64,000 nt of DNA from a virus: positions 1-64,000 of the IMG/VR virus record IMGVR_UViG_3300032046_006283; one strand, 5' to 3'. Position 1 is the first letter of the stretch; the number at the start of each line of letters is the position of its first letter. Positions 24,554 through 34,728 of this stretch are shown here, one piece after another. Made by a program: the position numbers and the translations under genes. Below the pieces are notes generated by a model. The model searched no databases. It saw only the letters and a list, made by a program, of their open reading frames with translations, and was not told the origin of the DNA.

Positions 24554-25668
24554 TTGACTTTCTCCTTTCTTGTTCCAAGAAAATCAATCAATGTTTGAAA
24601 AATACCATCTTTATCTTTCAATTTACTTATTAAATAATTATCAAAACTTCCTGTTAAATCTTCTAACTTTTCTGAAAACCTTTTGTTTTCATAGTATGAG
24701 GGTTCTCCAACTTCTGCATAACAAAAAAGATTTATATTAGGTAATATATCTTTTTCCAAATATCCTTTTGAATCTTTATCATCTTCTCCACCAAAAGTTT
24801 CTCCATCAGAAAAATGAAAAACATAAACATTTACTGTTTCTGGAGGAAATCTTTTTCTTAAAATTTCATTACATAATTTATAAGCATCAGAAAAATAAGT
24901 ACCGCCGCCAGTAGATAAAGAAAAAAATTGTTCTCGATTAACTTCTTTAGCATTTGTATCATGCACAATATATACAACATCCACTTGTTTATAATGAACC
25001 TTTATCCAAATATCTATCCAAAAAATTGTTTGTCGTATAAGTTGTTTTAATTCATCATCAATAGATCCAGAAATATCTTGAATTAAAACTATAACTGCTT
25101 GATTTATAGGTTCCTCAATAGTCTTCCAAGTTTTATAACGTTTATCCTTTTTTACTGGAATTATTTTTGGATCTTTAAAATCAAAAGTTCCTTCTACAAT
25201 ACTTCGTTTTAATGCTTCTTTAAATGTCCTTTTAGAATGTTTTAATGATTCAGGCCCAATACGCCCTATTCCTGTAAACTTATCTTTTATTACTTTAACA
25301 TTTTTACGTCCTTTAGGTTTTAATCGAGGTAAATTCAATTCCTTAGCTAAGATATTTGCTAATTCTTCAAAAGTAATATCTACTTCAATTGCATGATCTC
25401 CAGGAGAACTGCCTGCTTTTTTTTCACCTGTATTATCTGGGCTCATATCTAAAGGATCTCCAATATTTCCTTCTCCGGCACCTACACCACCTGTATTTTT
25501 CCTTCCATATTTAAAATGAGGAATATCAATCTGAGGAACTGGTATTTTAATAACTTTTGATCCTTCTTTTCCAACAAAATGTTCTGTTTGAATAAACTTT
25601 CGAATATTTGATTTTATATATCCTTCAACCAATTTTTTAAATCTAGACCTATCTCTTGTAATATTCAT
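24550..25668 (-). CDS. yhbH: YhbH/YeaH-family protein (DUF444, von Willebrand A fold)
   Basis: A 372-residue protein with the family's start (DRSRFKKLVEGYIKSNIRKF), a central Gly-rich linker and the HAIEVDITFEELA motif. The C-terminal VWA domain has the metal-site motif DISGS, and STGGGTYFSDAY further on. It overlaps spoVR by 4 bases and abuts prkA, so all three are almost certainly co-translated. In bacteria it works with the PrkA kinase; the mechanism is unclear. Confidence 0.9.
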   Translation of the reverse strand: MNITRDRSRFKKLVEGYIKSNIRKFIQTEHFVGKEGSKVIKIPVPQIDIPHFKYGRKNTGGVGAGEGNIGDPLDMSPDNTGEKKAGSSPGDHAIEVDITFEELANILAKELNLPRLKPKGRKNVKVIKDKFTGIGRIGPESLKHSKRTFKEALKRSIVEGTFDFKDPKIIPVKKDKRYKTWKTIEEPINQAVIVLIQDISGSIDDELKQLIRQTIFWIDIWIKVHYKQVDVVYIVHDTNAKEVNREQFFSLSTGGGTYFSDAYKLCNEILRKRFPPETVNVYVFHFSDGETFGGEDDKDSKGYLEKDILPNINLFCYAEVGEPSYYENKRFSEKLEDLTGSFDNYLISKLKDKDGIFQTLIDFLGTRKEKVN

Positions 25669-27695
25669 TATTTTTCTTCCCGCGCTATAATACTTCCTAC
25701 ATATGCTAGTACATTTTCAGCACATTCATCACAATATCCATAAACTTCTTTTAACCTTTTCTTTAGTGCATTTAATTTCTCAAGTGTATCATCATCTTTT
25801 ACTGTTGAAACAGCACCAGAAAGTTTAATATTGTGTTTCTGGTCCTTAAATAATTTCAACTCCAAAGCACGGTACAATCTTTCATTTGCCTTATAATCAA
25901 ATGTTTTCTTTTCAATAGTTAAACTTGCAATGTAGTTCATAATTTGAGTTCTAAATTCATCCTTTCGAGATTCAGATATATCAATTTCTTCCTCAATAGA
26001 TCTCATTAACCTTTCATCGGGTTCCTCATATTGTTTAGTAAATTCATTTCTAACCTTTTCTTTCTGAATATACGCTCTAACATTTTCTATATAACTATTG
26101 CAAAGGCGTGCTAAAGCACTATCATCTGCACACATTGCACGCTGTATTTCATTTTTTACAATTTCTGTATATTCCTCTTTGACAAGAGCAATAATTTCTT
26201 TGTACCTTTTTTTCACATCAATAGAAGAAATTAATGAATAGTGATCTAAGCCTTCTTCAAATTCTCTCAAAACTAAAAATGGATTTATACAATTTCCAGA
26301 TTCTACATGCACTAAAGCATTTGATATTTTATCTTGAACAAAACGAGGAGAAATTCCTTCCATACCTTCACCAATAGATTCATCTTTAATTTCATCTAAA
26401 GCTTCTTCATTAAAATCTGGAATTGTTTTTCCATTATATAACTTCATTTTATTTACTAAAGTCAAAGAAGCTTTCTTAGGATCTTTCAAACGTGTTAAAA
26501 TAGCAAACATCGCAGCCACTTCTAATGTATGCGGGGCCATATGTTTACCTACAATATTTTTCGGAGAAAAATCTTTTTCATAAATTTTAATTTCATTATT
26601 CAATTTTAAACAATATGGAATATCAATCTTTATTGTTCTATCTCTCAAAGCTTCCATATATTCATTAGATTGTAATTTTTTAAATTCAGCTTGATTTGTG
26701 TGACCAATTATTACTAAATCAATATCAGTCTGTGCAAAATTCTTTGACTTAATTTTATGTTCCTGACTTGCACAAAGCAAATCATATAAAAAAGCAACAT
26801 CTAATTTAAGAATTTCTATAAACTCTATAATACCTCTATTAGAAATGTTAAATTCTCCAGTAAAACTAAAAGCTCTTGGATCGGAATCAGAACCATAAAT
26901 TGCTAACTTTCTATAATTAACATCTCCTGTTAATTCTGTACTATCCTGATTCTTTTCATCTTTCGGTTGAAACGTCCCTATTCCTATTCTATCTTTTTCA
27001 GAAAATGTAATTCGTTTTACAGTTATATGTTCTAAAACTTTCGCCCAATCTCCTTTATAAAAATCCATCAAATTTTTAAATATATATCTACATGGAGGAC
27101 ATAATTCACTTTCTGCCATCAATTTTTTATCTGGAAACTTATCATAAAACTTTTGACGTAATTCTAAAGGAATCAAATGAACAGGGTCTTCATTCATTGG
27201 ACATCTAAATTCTTTATCAGGACCAAAAATATTCTCTGTTTCTGGAGTTGATTTCCAACCAAAAGTAAAAATAGCTCCTGCATCAGTTTTAGAATATTCT
27301 TCAAGACCTTTTTTCAAAAGACGGACAATAGTTGACTTAGAAGATCCTACAGGTCCATGCAACAAAATAATTCGTTTCTCAGGACCATAACCTAAAGAAG
27401 CTGAACGAAACAAATTTACTAAATTCATCAAAGACTCTTCTAAATCATAAATTGCGTCCTTTCCATTATTAAGGGGGTCACTAAAAAATTTATAAATTAT
27501 TACTCTTTTCTTACCAATTGTTTTTTCTTCGGTACCATAAAACAAAATCATATTATACAATCTACTAAAAGCTGTTTGTATCAAATTTGGATTCTCTTCA
27601 AGTTTTTCAATATAGTCTTTAAAGGAACCACGCCAGTGCAACTTTTTATAAAGCTCAGGATTCTGCGCTTCCTTCAGTTTTTCTACTATATCCAT
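25668..27695 (-). CDS. prkA: PrkA/YeaG-family AAA+ serine protein kinase
   Basis: A 675-residue protein. The AAA+ module has Walker A GPVGSSKST at residues 114-122; the first 100 residues carry the family's opening helices (FKDYIEKLEENPNLIQTAFS). The typical PrkA insert with ECPMNEDP-like CPMNEDPVHLIP and CPPC is present, and the C-terminal third is the PrkA-specific region. PrkA was first described as a serine kinase and later also as an AAA+ protease-like enzyme; both are reported for bacteria. It has a full set of domains, so it should be active. It is the first gene of the prkA-yhbH-spoVR operon. Confidence 0.92.
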   Translation of the reverse strand: MDIVEKLKEAQNPELYKKLHWRGSFKDYIEKLEENPNLIQTAFSRLYNMILFYGTEEKTIGKKRVIIYKFFSDPLNNGKDAIYDLEESLMNLVNLFRSASLGYGPEKRIILLHGPVGSSKSTIVRLLKKGLEEYSKTDAGAIFTFGWKSTPETENIFGPDKEFRCPMNEDPVHLIPLELRQKFYDKFPDKKLMAESELCPPCRYIFKNLMDFYKGDWAKVLEHITVKRITFSEKDRIGIGTFQPKDEKNQDSTELTGDVNYRKLAIYGSDSDPRAFSFTGEFNISNRGIIEFIEILKLDVAFLYDLLCASQEHKIKSKNFAQTDIDLVIIGHTNQAEFKKLQSNEYMEALRDRTIKIDIPYCLKLNNEIKIYEKDFSPKNIVGKHMAPHTLEVAAMFAILTRLKDPKKASLTLVNKMKLYNGKTIPDFNEEALDEIKDESIGEGMEGISPRFVQDKISNALVHVESGNCINPFLVLREFEEGLDHYSLISSIDVKKRYKEIIALVKEEYTEIVKNEIQRAMCADDSALARLCNSYIENVRAYIQKEKVRNEFTKQYEEPDERLMRSIEEEIDISESRKDEFRTQIMNYIASLTIEKKTFDYKANERLYRALELKLFKDQKHNIKLSGAVSTVKDDDTLEKLNALKKRLKEVYGYCDECAENVLAYVGSIIAREEK

Positions 27696-27745
27696 ATAAA
27701 GCCTCCTAAAAGGTTTTATGTTACTTTACTTAAAAATAATTCTTT

Positions 27746-30700
27746 TTACAAAGCTAATTCTAATTGATTTCCCTCTTCTACAATCTCACTTAAAGATTTA
27801 ATATATGCCCATAATCCTGATCCTAATTCTCGAATTGCATCAAATACATTAGCTTCTTTTGTAGAACCTTCTCGTTTTGGAAACATAGTAAGAACTCGTT
27901 GCTGAACCTCTTCATTCAATGAACTCGCTCCACGTTCTGCTTTTTCTAAATAGATCTTTGCATCTTCACCGAATTTTTCCAAAAGCTTTTCCACTCTCCA
28001 TTTATCCGAAGGTTTAAATTTCTTTTCTTTTACAGAAGTGTCTAAATACAAGAAAAATTCTCCAAGATCAATTACTTGAGTCTGAGCTTGTTCAACCAAA
28101 GAGGAGAGCTTTTCTATTCCTTCTTGTAATTCAGCGGCCTCTGTTACTGATCCATGTTCTTCCTGAATCTTTCTAATTTGTTCTTCTACTTTTGCCCTTG
28201 CTTCATCTACAAGAGATTTAATTTCGCCTAAGCGTTGTTTGTGATTTTGAACTTCATGAAAAGTTTTCTGCATTTCAGGAGTAGCAACAGGAGCTTCTTT
28301 TACTTCTTCTGATGAAGGTTCGCCGTGGGGCTTTGTTTTAAGTTCTTTAAACTCCGTTTTAGGTTTTTCTTTAACATCAACTTCTTCTAGTGCAAATCTT
28401 AATGAAGCTTCTTTTTCTAATAAATACTCACCACCTAAAATATCTAATTCTTCTTTATATTTGTCCAAAGTAGGCCGAAAATGAACTTGCGTTTGAGGAC
28501 TTAAAGTTCCAAACACACTTTCAACTTCTTCTATCCACTTAGAAATTCTTTTTGCATTTTTTGCAGGATCTAAAAGTTTAACTTTCCCTGAATCCCAACC
28601 AGATAATACATCTAAGCCTCTATTTATTTTATCTAATATTTCTTGTATTGTTTCTTCTGAAACACTTTCTTTCTTCATAACTGAAAGTTTAGAAGCTTCT
28701 TTTTCTGTTTCCTCTTCTGGTTCGTATTCAACAGCAGGTAATACAACTTCTTCTAACTTCTCTGCGTGTTCTGTTTCATCCTCTGCCATATCTTTAAGAG
28801 CTTTTTCTGCTTTAGGACATTCAACTTCTTTGGCCATATCATTATACATTTCAGCGCCTTCTTGTTCTTCTTCAATATGCTCCTCTACCATTTTTTCAGA
28901 AAGATCAGCTGTTTTCTTTATTGAAGCTTCTTTTTCTTCTGTTTCTTCTAAATTAGTAATTAAATCATCAATATCCTTTCTATACCATTTCTCCATTAAA
29001 CTTAAATGATTTTTAAAATAATCTAACACTGTCTGAGCAGCTCTTTCAAGAGCATCATAATTTCTTTCGTCTGTAAATTCTTCTAAATCTGAAGCAACTT
29101 TGTTCTTCACATTTTGAGGAACACTTCTAGACCTTGTGACTGCTTTAACAACATCAATAGCAAAATCTTCATCTGTAAGAACATAATCAGCAAAAATTTC
29201 AAATCTTTCTTCTGGAGTTTTTTCAAAAAGATCAGCTGTTTTTTCTTTTAAAAAAGCATAAGCAGCCTTTTCAAGATCAACCAAAGAATATAACATTTTT
29301 CTTCCATCTTCCAAAAGAACTTCATAAGCAGTATATACTATTCCCGTTCTTGGTGATTTATAATTTGGAATAATATCAACAACGCTTCCTTTTAAACCTG
29401 CAATAGTTTTTACCTCATCACCTACTGTAAAACTTTTTTCAGCCTTTTTTCGTATTTCTTGAACTATTTCGTTAGAAGATTTACCTTTTGTTGAATCAAA
29501 ATCTTTTTTCTGAACTATTTTTTCCAAATTTTCTTTCTTTGCATGCACTACAGGATAGTGTTGATCTTTAAGTTTCTTGTCAATAATTTCTTCTAACTCT
29601 TTTCTGGTCATACGAGAAACTTCTGAAGTAATTTTAGTTAAATCAAAATCTAAAGGAATTTGGCCTGCTCTTACATAATCTTCAACAAGCATTCTTAAAC
29701 GCTCTATTGGAATTTGTTTTCCTGTTTCGTCGGTTTCATGATAACCAGTAGGTTCAGCTTTTTTCTTTATTGAAGCTTCTTTTCCAAACTTTGCTTCTTC
29801 GTAATCTTCTTCTTTAAATTCAAATCCTGGATGTTTTTCTTCTATAATCTTTTTAATTTCATTAAATGATTTTCCTTCTTTCACGCCTTCAGTTACAATT
29901 TCATAAATAAAAGGTGCAATGCCTTCTGCTGGAGAAGCTTTTTTAACCTTTTTATTTGAAGAAGCTTTCTTAGAAAAAACAAAAGTATCTTTATCAGCAT
30001 GACCACAACCTATTAACTGACCTCCACAAATAGGGCATCTTTCAATATCGCAACCAAAATGATGAATGTTACCTAGTTTATTTACTATATTACAATCATG
30101 GCAGCGTTCATTCACATCGAAATATGATGTATCTCTAAGATATCCTTTTCCTTTCAAATTAATATATTCTTTTGTACAGGTTTCCGTTTTAGGATCTGTC
30201 ATTTCTAACATACACTCTTCACATTTCACTGCTCTTTTTTGTAACGAAGCTGTTTTATGTCTATCTCCTTTTCTATGCCAAATACCTCCAGCAACATAGT
30301 TCATACATTTATCATGACTCCAACCTTTTTCTCGCATACAGGTTTGAACCATACTTTCAAGTTCTTCTTTTTCTGGAGCGGTTTTGGTTAAAGAAGCTGC
30401 TTTTTCCATTTCTTCTATTCTTTCACTTCCACAATAAGGACATTTAAATTCATTTTCTACCCATTCTTCATGAGTCATAGTTTCTCCACAGTCTAAACAT
30501 AGGCCCAGTCTATATTCTTCTTCTTCTTCCTCTGATTCTTCTTCCGCAGCAGATTTAGTAGTAGTAGGTATTATAGAAGAACCTCCTCTAAACATTTTTT
30601 GAACAGCTCTATCTTCTTCAGGAAGAATTCCTTGATTTGATTCTTCATAAGGAACACCAAAATCTGGATCTACATCTGTTTGTTTTGCAACACTATAATC

Positions 30701-31984
30701 TGGATCTGGATCAGTAAAAGGAACTAAAGTCTTTTCGTCTCTTAAACTCTTTTTCACTAATTTATCAATTTTTTCATCAACTGAAGCCATAGGAGCTGTA
30801 GGAGCTACCATAGGTCCTCCAGGTAAAGTTTCTTGAGTAACACCTCCACCAGGAGTAGCTTGAATGTTTAAATCAGCACTTGGAATAGGAGCAGTTTTCA
30901 TTCCTGTTTCATCTGTTAATATAGCATCAATTCCTGTAGTAGAATCAATAGTATAAATCTTTCCTTGATATTCTACCTGCTGTCCCGGAACAGGAACACC
31001 AGCAGCTGTTTTCTTTTTAGTAGAAGCAATCTTTTTCACCTGAATTTGAGAATATTCTTCTTTTTCTCCATCCTCAAATTGAACAACAAAGTTTCCACTC
31101 TCAGGACTTATATAAGTAATCACTGCAAGTTCTCCATGTCTTTCAGTTCCTAGTGAATCGACCTGAATTGTTTCTCCTTCGTAATATAATTCCTCAGCTG
31201 TTTTCTTTTTAGCAACAATTTCTCTAAATCTTGTAAAATCTTTTTCACGAAAATGCATTTCAGGAACAATAAAGTTTGGTTCAGGAGCTCCAAAAACTTT
31301 ACCAGATGTAAAACTCTGAACGCCTTCTTTTGTAAAAGGAATTTCACTACCTTGTAAAGTCTTAAAAATCTTTGGAAGCATAACTTCTCCAGAAGGAGTA
31401 ATACCTGCAACAGCAACCACCCTAAATCTAACATCATTATTATCTACTGACTCTATAGTATATTCTGCATATTTAACATTTTGAGGCCCACCTTCATAAA
31501 TTGCTTCTCTCATTCCTCTTTGAAACTTTAATTGAGGATTAAACATACCAACAGAAACTGCAAACTTTCCTAATATATGTGCAACCCTTTCTAAAATTGC
31601 ACGATCCACCCACTGACTAGGAACATAGCCAGGGACTATATTTTGATTTAAGTATAAATCAGCATTCCTATTTATTTTACTTATATTTGTAGCTACTTTA
31701 ATTATACGATCTTTAATAAGAACAGAGCTACAAACAGGACAAGAAACAAAACTTTGGCCATTACGAACAGCTTCGATAAATTGTTTTCGTAATGAAGAAG
31801 CACCAAAAGATTTTTTACATCCTTGGCATGCATAAGATAAAACAACTTCTTTCATATTATCTTTAACATATTTTTTTGCTTCTTCTTTCTTTTGAGATTG
31901 TTTACTTGCAATCTTTTTTAATCTTTCAGCTTTAAACCACTTTCGGGTTCCTTTATTTCCTTTTTGTTCTTTAGGTATCAACAT
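27746..31984 (-). CDS. Giant modular protein (1412 aa) with zinc ribbons and a rubrerythrin-like segment
   Basis: A second multi-module protein with the recurrent basic linker, here of the form E/K-A-S-I/L-K-K-K/T-A (for example EASIKKKA and KASIKKTA), at ten or so places. Modules seen: an N-terminal zinc ribbon (CQGC...CPVC, about residues 55-84), a beta-rich region (about 140-330), three further Cys-rich zinc segments (about 494-519, 545-560 and 585-662), a ferritin/rubrerythrin-like helical pair with EEHIEEEQEGAEMY and ETEHAEKLEE (about 1027-1079), and a coiled-coil C terminus. It is probably a virion or internal protein; nothing supports a single enzymatic role. Confidence 0.72.
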   Translation of the reverse strand: MLIPKEQKGNKGTRKWFKAERLKKIASKQSQKKEEAKKYVKDNMKEVVLSYACQGCKKSFGASSLRKQFIEAVRNGQSFVSCPVCSSVLIKDRIIKVATNISKINRNADLYLNQNIVPGYVPSQWVDRAILERVAHILGKFAVSVGMFNPQLKFQRGMREAIYEGGPQNVKYAEYTIESVDNNDVRFRVVAVAGITPSGEVMLPKIFKTLQGSEIPFTKEGVQSFTSGKVFGAPEPNFIVPEMHFREKDFTRFREIVAKKKTAEELYYEGETIQVDSLGTERHGELAVITYISPESGNFVVQFEDGEKEEYSQIQVKKIASTKKKTAAGVPVPGQQVEYQGKIYTIDSTTGIDAILTDETGMKTAPIPSADLNIQATPGGGVTQETLPGGPMVAPTAPMASVDEKIDKLVKKSLRDEKTLVPFTDPDPDYSVAKQTDVDPDFGVPYEESNQGILPEEDRAVQKMFRGGSSIIPTTTKSAAEEESEEEEEEYRLGLCLDCGETMTHEEWVENEFKCPYCGSERIEEMEKAASLTKTAPEKEELESMVQTCMREKGWSHDKCMNYVAGGIWHRKGDRHKTASLQKRAVKCEECMLEMTDPKTETCTKEYINLKGKGYLRDTSYFDVNERCHDCNIVNKLGNIHHFGCDIERCPICGGQLIGCGHADKDTFVFSKKASSNKKVKKASPAEGIAPFIYEIVTEGVKEGKSFNEIKKIIEEKHPGFEFKEEDYEEAKFGKEASIKKKAEPTGYHETDETGKQIPIERLRMLVEDYVRAGQIPLDFDLTKITSEVSRMTRKELEEIIDKKLKDQHYPVVHAKKENLEKIVQKKDFDSTKGKSSNEIVQEIRKKAEKSFTVGDEVKTIAGLKGSVVDIIPNYKSPRTGIVYTAYEVLLEDGRKMLYSLVDLEKAAYAFLKEKTADLFEKTPEERFEIFADYVLTDEDFAIDVVKAVTRSRSVPQNVKNKVASDLEEFTDERNYDALERAAQTVLDYFKNHLSLMEKWYRKDIDDLITNLEETEEKEASIKKTADLSEKMVEEHIEEEQEGAEMYNDMAKEVECPKAEKALKDMAEDETEHAEKLEEVVLPAVEYEPEEETEKEASKLSVMKKESVSEETIQEILDKINRGLDVLSGWDSGKVKLLDPAKNAKRISKWIEEVESVFGTLSPQTQVHFRPTLDKYKEELDILGGEYLLEKEASLRFALEEVDVKEKPKTEFKELKTKPHGEPSSEEVKEAPVATPEMQKTFHEVQNHKQRLGEIKSLVDEARAKVEEQIRKIQEEHGSVTEAAELQEGIEKLSSLVEQAQTQVIDLGEFFLYLDTSVKEKKFKPSDKWRVEKLLEKFGEDAKIYLEKAERGASSLNEEVQQRVLTMFPKREGSTKEANVFDAIRELGSGLWAYIKSLSEIVEEGNQLELAL

Positions 31985-32027
31985 TTTAAAACCTCCAATA
32001 TTTTATATTTATATTTTATTTTCTTTT

Positions 32028-34256
32028 TTAAAAAACCTCAGGAGACTCAAGATCTGATTCTTCTTCTTCCACTTCTTCTGTTTCCTCTTCTTCTGGTTCT
32101 ATAGGTTGTTCTGAAGGAGAAACTTCAGCACCTTTTGGTTCTTCTTCTTCTTTTTTTTCTTCAGTTACTCCTTCTTGATCTCCAAAATTTATACTAAAAT
32201 CTTTAGTTTCTGGATTTAAAGTAATTGTTATTTCTTCAAGTTCTTCCTCTTCAGGTTCTTCTTCTCCATCTAATAATTTTTTAGGCTCTCCAGGTAATTT
32301 TGGATGACCTGTTTCTTTTACGGTCCAATTCATAGGCTGAAGTTTACTTGAACTTCCTGCGCCTCCCCCACCTCTTAACGCTTCCATTCCATCAGCTGTT
32401 TTCTTCAAATTCTCTTTTTTCGCTCTACCATATAATTGTACTACTCGTTTTGCTATTCCAAAAAGATGTTGAAATTCTTTTTCATTTACTAAATATCCAT
32501 TTTGATCTAACCATTCTCTTAAAGCTTGTTCAACATGTTTTATCTCATTACCAAGATACCCAAGAGTTTCAAGAAATTTTTCACTCTCTACTAATTCTCT
32601 TTCTACTCTAATTAAAGATATTTCAACTGCTGTTTTTATAGTTGCTTCTTTTATAATACTACTAATTTTTTCATTAATTGCTTCTAATGGAATTTCTTTC
32701 TCAATTCCTTCACCTTCTTCTTCCATCTTATATAAACGAGTATAATAATCAGGAAGTTCATTAAGATGGTCTAAAGCAATCTTTGCATAATTTGTAGCAT
32801 TGCCTTCACCAACAACTCCAGAGTGTTCAATTTCAACATTCATTCCTTTTGTAAATTCATCTAAATTCACGAGCTTCCAATCAACACCTAAAGAATCTCC
32901 TATACGTTTTGCTTCATCAGCTGTAAATATGTTTATAAGATTATCGTGTTCTGCTGTTTTCTTAGAAGCTTCTTTCAATAAAACAATACTATATTCTTCT
33001 TCATTATACCATAGTTGCTCGTCTTCGTTCCCAGATCCTGTAATTTCAATAGTTTCGTGCATATCACCATCATTACCAAGGTATTCATCAACTTGAGCAA
33101 TTGTTACACTTGGAGCAATAGTAGTATTCTCTTCTTTATCCATTATTTGAACTTTATCACCAACCTTAAATGAAATCTTCTTTATCGAAGCTTCTTTTTC
33201 AACTTCTTCTCCAAGTTCCTTTTCTATCTCTTCTTCTGTTTCCTCTTCAGGTTTTTCTAAAGATTCTTCAACAGGACTTGATGGAGTATTTAATTCTTTT
33301 AAATATTTTAAAGCTTTAGGATTGTCAAACCACATAATAACATTTTGAGATTTTTTATTTTTTGCAAATTTTAATAAATTTTTTCCTTTTAACCAAGTTT
33401 TAATTGCTTCACTATAATTACCAACACCTTCATTTTTATCTTTTTCAACTAAAAAATCATATAATTCTTTAGATGTTTCAGGTGTAAGATTAATACCAAA
33501 TGCATCTAAAACTTGATCGTGTAAATCTTCAACATCACTATCAACAAATTGTGCTCTCTTTTTTAAAGAAGCTTTTTCATTTACTCTTTTAGTATAAACA
33601 ACTTTTTCTAATTGATTTCTATTGTATGAAGCTTTGCACTTACACTGAATTTTTCCAACAGTCTTCAAACCTTGCAAAGAAATTTCTTTATTACAAACAG
33701 AACAAGAAGCAACTGCTCTTATGGTATTATCTTCAAACCATGAAGAAGGCATATCTTTAAAAATAACTTGAGAACGATCTGGAACAGCAGATCTAACTTC
33801 TCCTATCTTCCCATTATATTTTTCATAAAGATGACCAAAAGGAACATTTATTTGAACTACTGTTCCTGGAGTATAGGAAATTTTTTTGGAAGAAGTCTTT
33901 TCTATTTTTGTTCTTTCTTCAATAATTTCCTCTTTTTTCTGTATTGAAGCTTTTACTTGACGTATAATTTTATCATCTTCCCCTGTATAAACAACAACCC
34001 AGCGCTCATCTTTACCATTAGCATTTTTTATTGTTTCAATAACCCATATACTTCCAGCATCAGCATCTGTTTTCTTTTTATATATATCATAGCCTACTTT
34101 CTCAAAATCTTCTTCATTTCCTTTAAAAAGAATAGCACCTCGTTTTCGTAAAACATTAACTCTTTCATTATATTTTACTAAATTAAGAGCCTTATTAACA
34201 AAATTTGGAATTTCTTCCATTTTTCTTACCTGATTCAAATATGATTTATTTACCAT
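32028..34256 (-). CDS. Modular protein (742 aa) with the same basic linkers and a DUF5661-like segment
   Basis: ATG at 34256, 9 bases past GGAGG, is preferred to a TTG at 34262. Linkers of the type KASLKKRA, EASIKKIS, EASKKTA and KTADGM separate a beta-barrel-like segment, a four-Cys zinc ribbon (about 183-213), a DUF5661-like helical region (NVEIEHSGV...DHLNELPDYYTRL, about 445-515) and a very acidic C terminus of about 80 residues. It is a smaller relative, in design, of the two giant proteins on either side and may be processed or packaged with them. Confidence 0.7.
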   Translation of the reverse strand: MVNKSYLNQVRKMEEIPNFVNKALNLVKYNERVNVLRKRGAILFKGNEEDFEKVGYDIYKKKTDADAGSIWVIETIKNANGKDERWVVVYTGEDDKIIRQVKASIQKKEEIIEERTKIEKTSSKKISYTPGTVVQINVPFGHLYEKYNGKIGEVRSAVPDRSQVIFKDMPSSWFEDNTIRAVASCSVCNKEISLQGLKTVGKIQCKCKASYNRNQLEKVVYTKRVNEKASLKKRAQFVDSDVEDLHDQVLDAFGINLTPETSKELYDFLVEKDKNEGVGNYSEAIKTWLKGKNLLKFAKNKKSQNVIMWFDNPKALKYLKELNTPSSPVEESLEKPEEETEEEIEKELGEEVEKEASIKKISFKVGDKVQIMDKEENTTIAPSVTIAQVDEYLGNDGDMHETIEITGSGNEDEQLWYNEEEYSIVLLKEASKKTAEHDNLINIFTADEAKRIGDSLGVDWKLVNLDEFTKGMNVEIEHSGVVGEGNATNYAKIALDHLNELPDYYTRLYKMEEEGEGIEKEIPLEAINEKISSIIKEATIKTAVEISLIRVERELVESEKFLETLGYLGNEIKHVEQALREWLDQNGYLVNEKEFQHLFGIAKRVVQLYGRAKKENLKKTADGMEALRGGGGAGSSSKLQPMNWTVKETGHPKLPGEPKKLLDGEEEPEEEELEEITITLNPETKDFSINFGDQEGVTEEKKEEEEPKGAEVSPSEQPIEPEEEETEEVEEEESDLESPEVF

Positions 34257-34728
34257 AGTCAAATGCCTCCATTAATTTATTTTTAACTTCATCTATATTT
34301 CTTAAAATATCATCTTCCCAAAATCTTAAAACTACAAAACCTTTTTCCTTTGCTAACTGTTCATTTTTAACATCTCTTTCTTTTTGCCCTAATTGAATTT
34401 TATTAAAACTACTAAACTTTTTTGGATTTCCATGCCAATAGTCTCCGTCAACTTCTACAAGAAAAGGAGAATTTAGAATATGGAAATCAGCAACGTGATT
34501 ACCAACACGATATTGTTTCTCATAAGGAATATGTAGAAATATTAAAATTTCTTCCATTTTAAGTTCAGGTTTAGTATCTTTAAAAGGACCTTTATAATCT
34601 TTAACATATTGTAGCATATATTTCTGCTGTTCTTTTCTTTTTTGTATTCCTTTTTCACTTTTATAAAACTCTTTAAGAGAATTTTTTAACTTTTTTCTTG
34701 TTTTATCTAAAACAAATATGTCCTTCAA
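34246..34728 (-). pseudogene. Homing endonuclease, C-terminal (nuclease) fragment after a frameshift
   Basis: Carries the complete EDxHD nuclease: KPELKMEEILIFLHIPYEKQ, VADFHIL, VEVDGDYWHGNPK and VVLRFWEDDIL. The apparent start is a TTG with no ribosome site inside the upstream fragment, and the reading frame is +1 relative to the preceding 123-codon ORF. Together the two reconstruct one gene equal in layout to the intact relative at 53590. Either the gene is broken, or frameshifting or a sequencing error links the parts. Confidence 0.7.

Noticed and set aside
31150-31437. Leu-rich 95-codon minus-strand frame inside the 1412-residue gene
   Set aside because: Out-of-frame shadow of a confidently coding region; no ribosome site.
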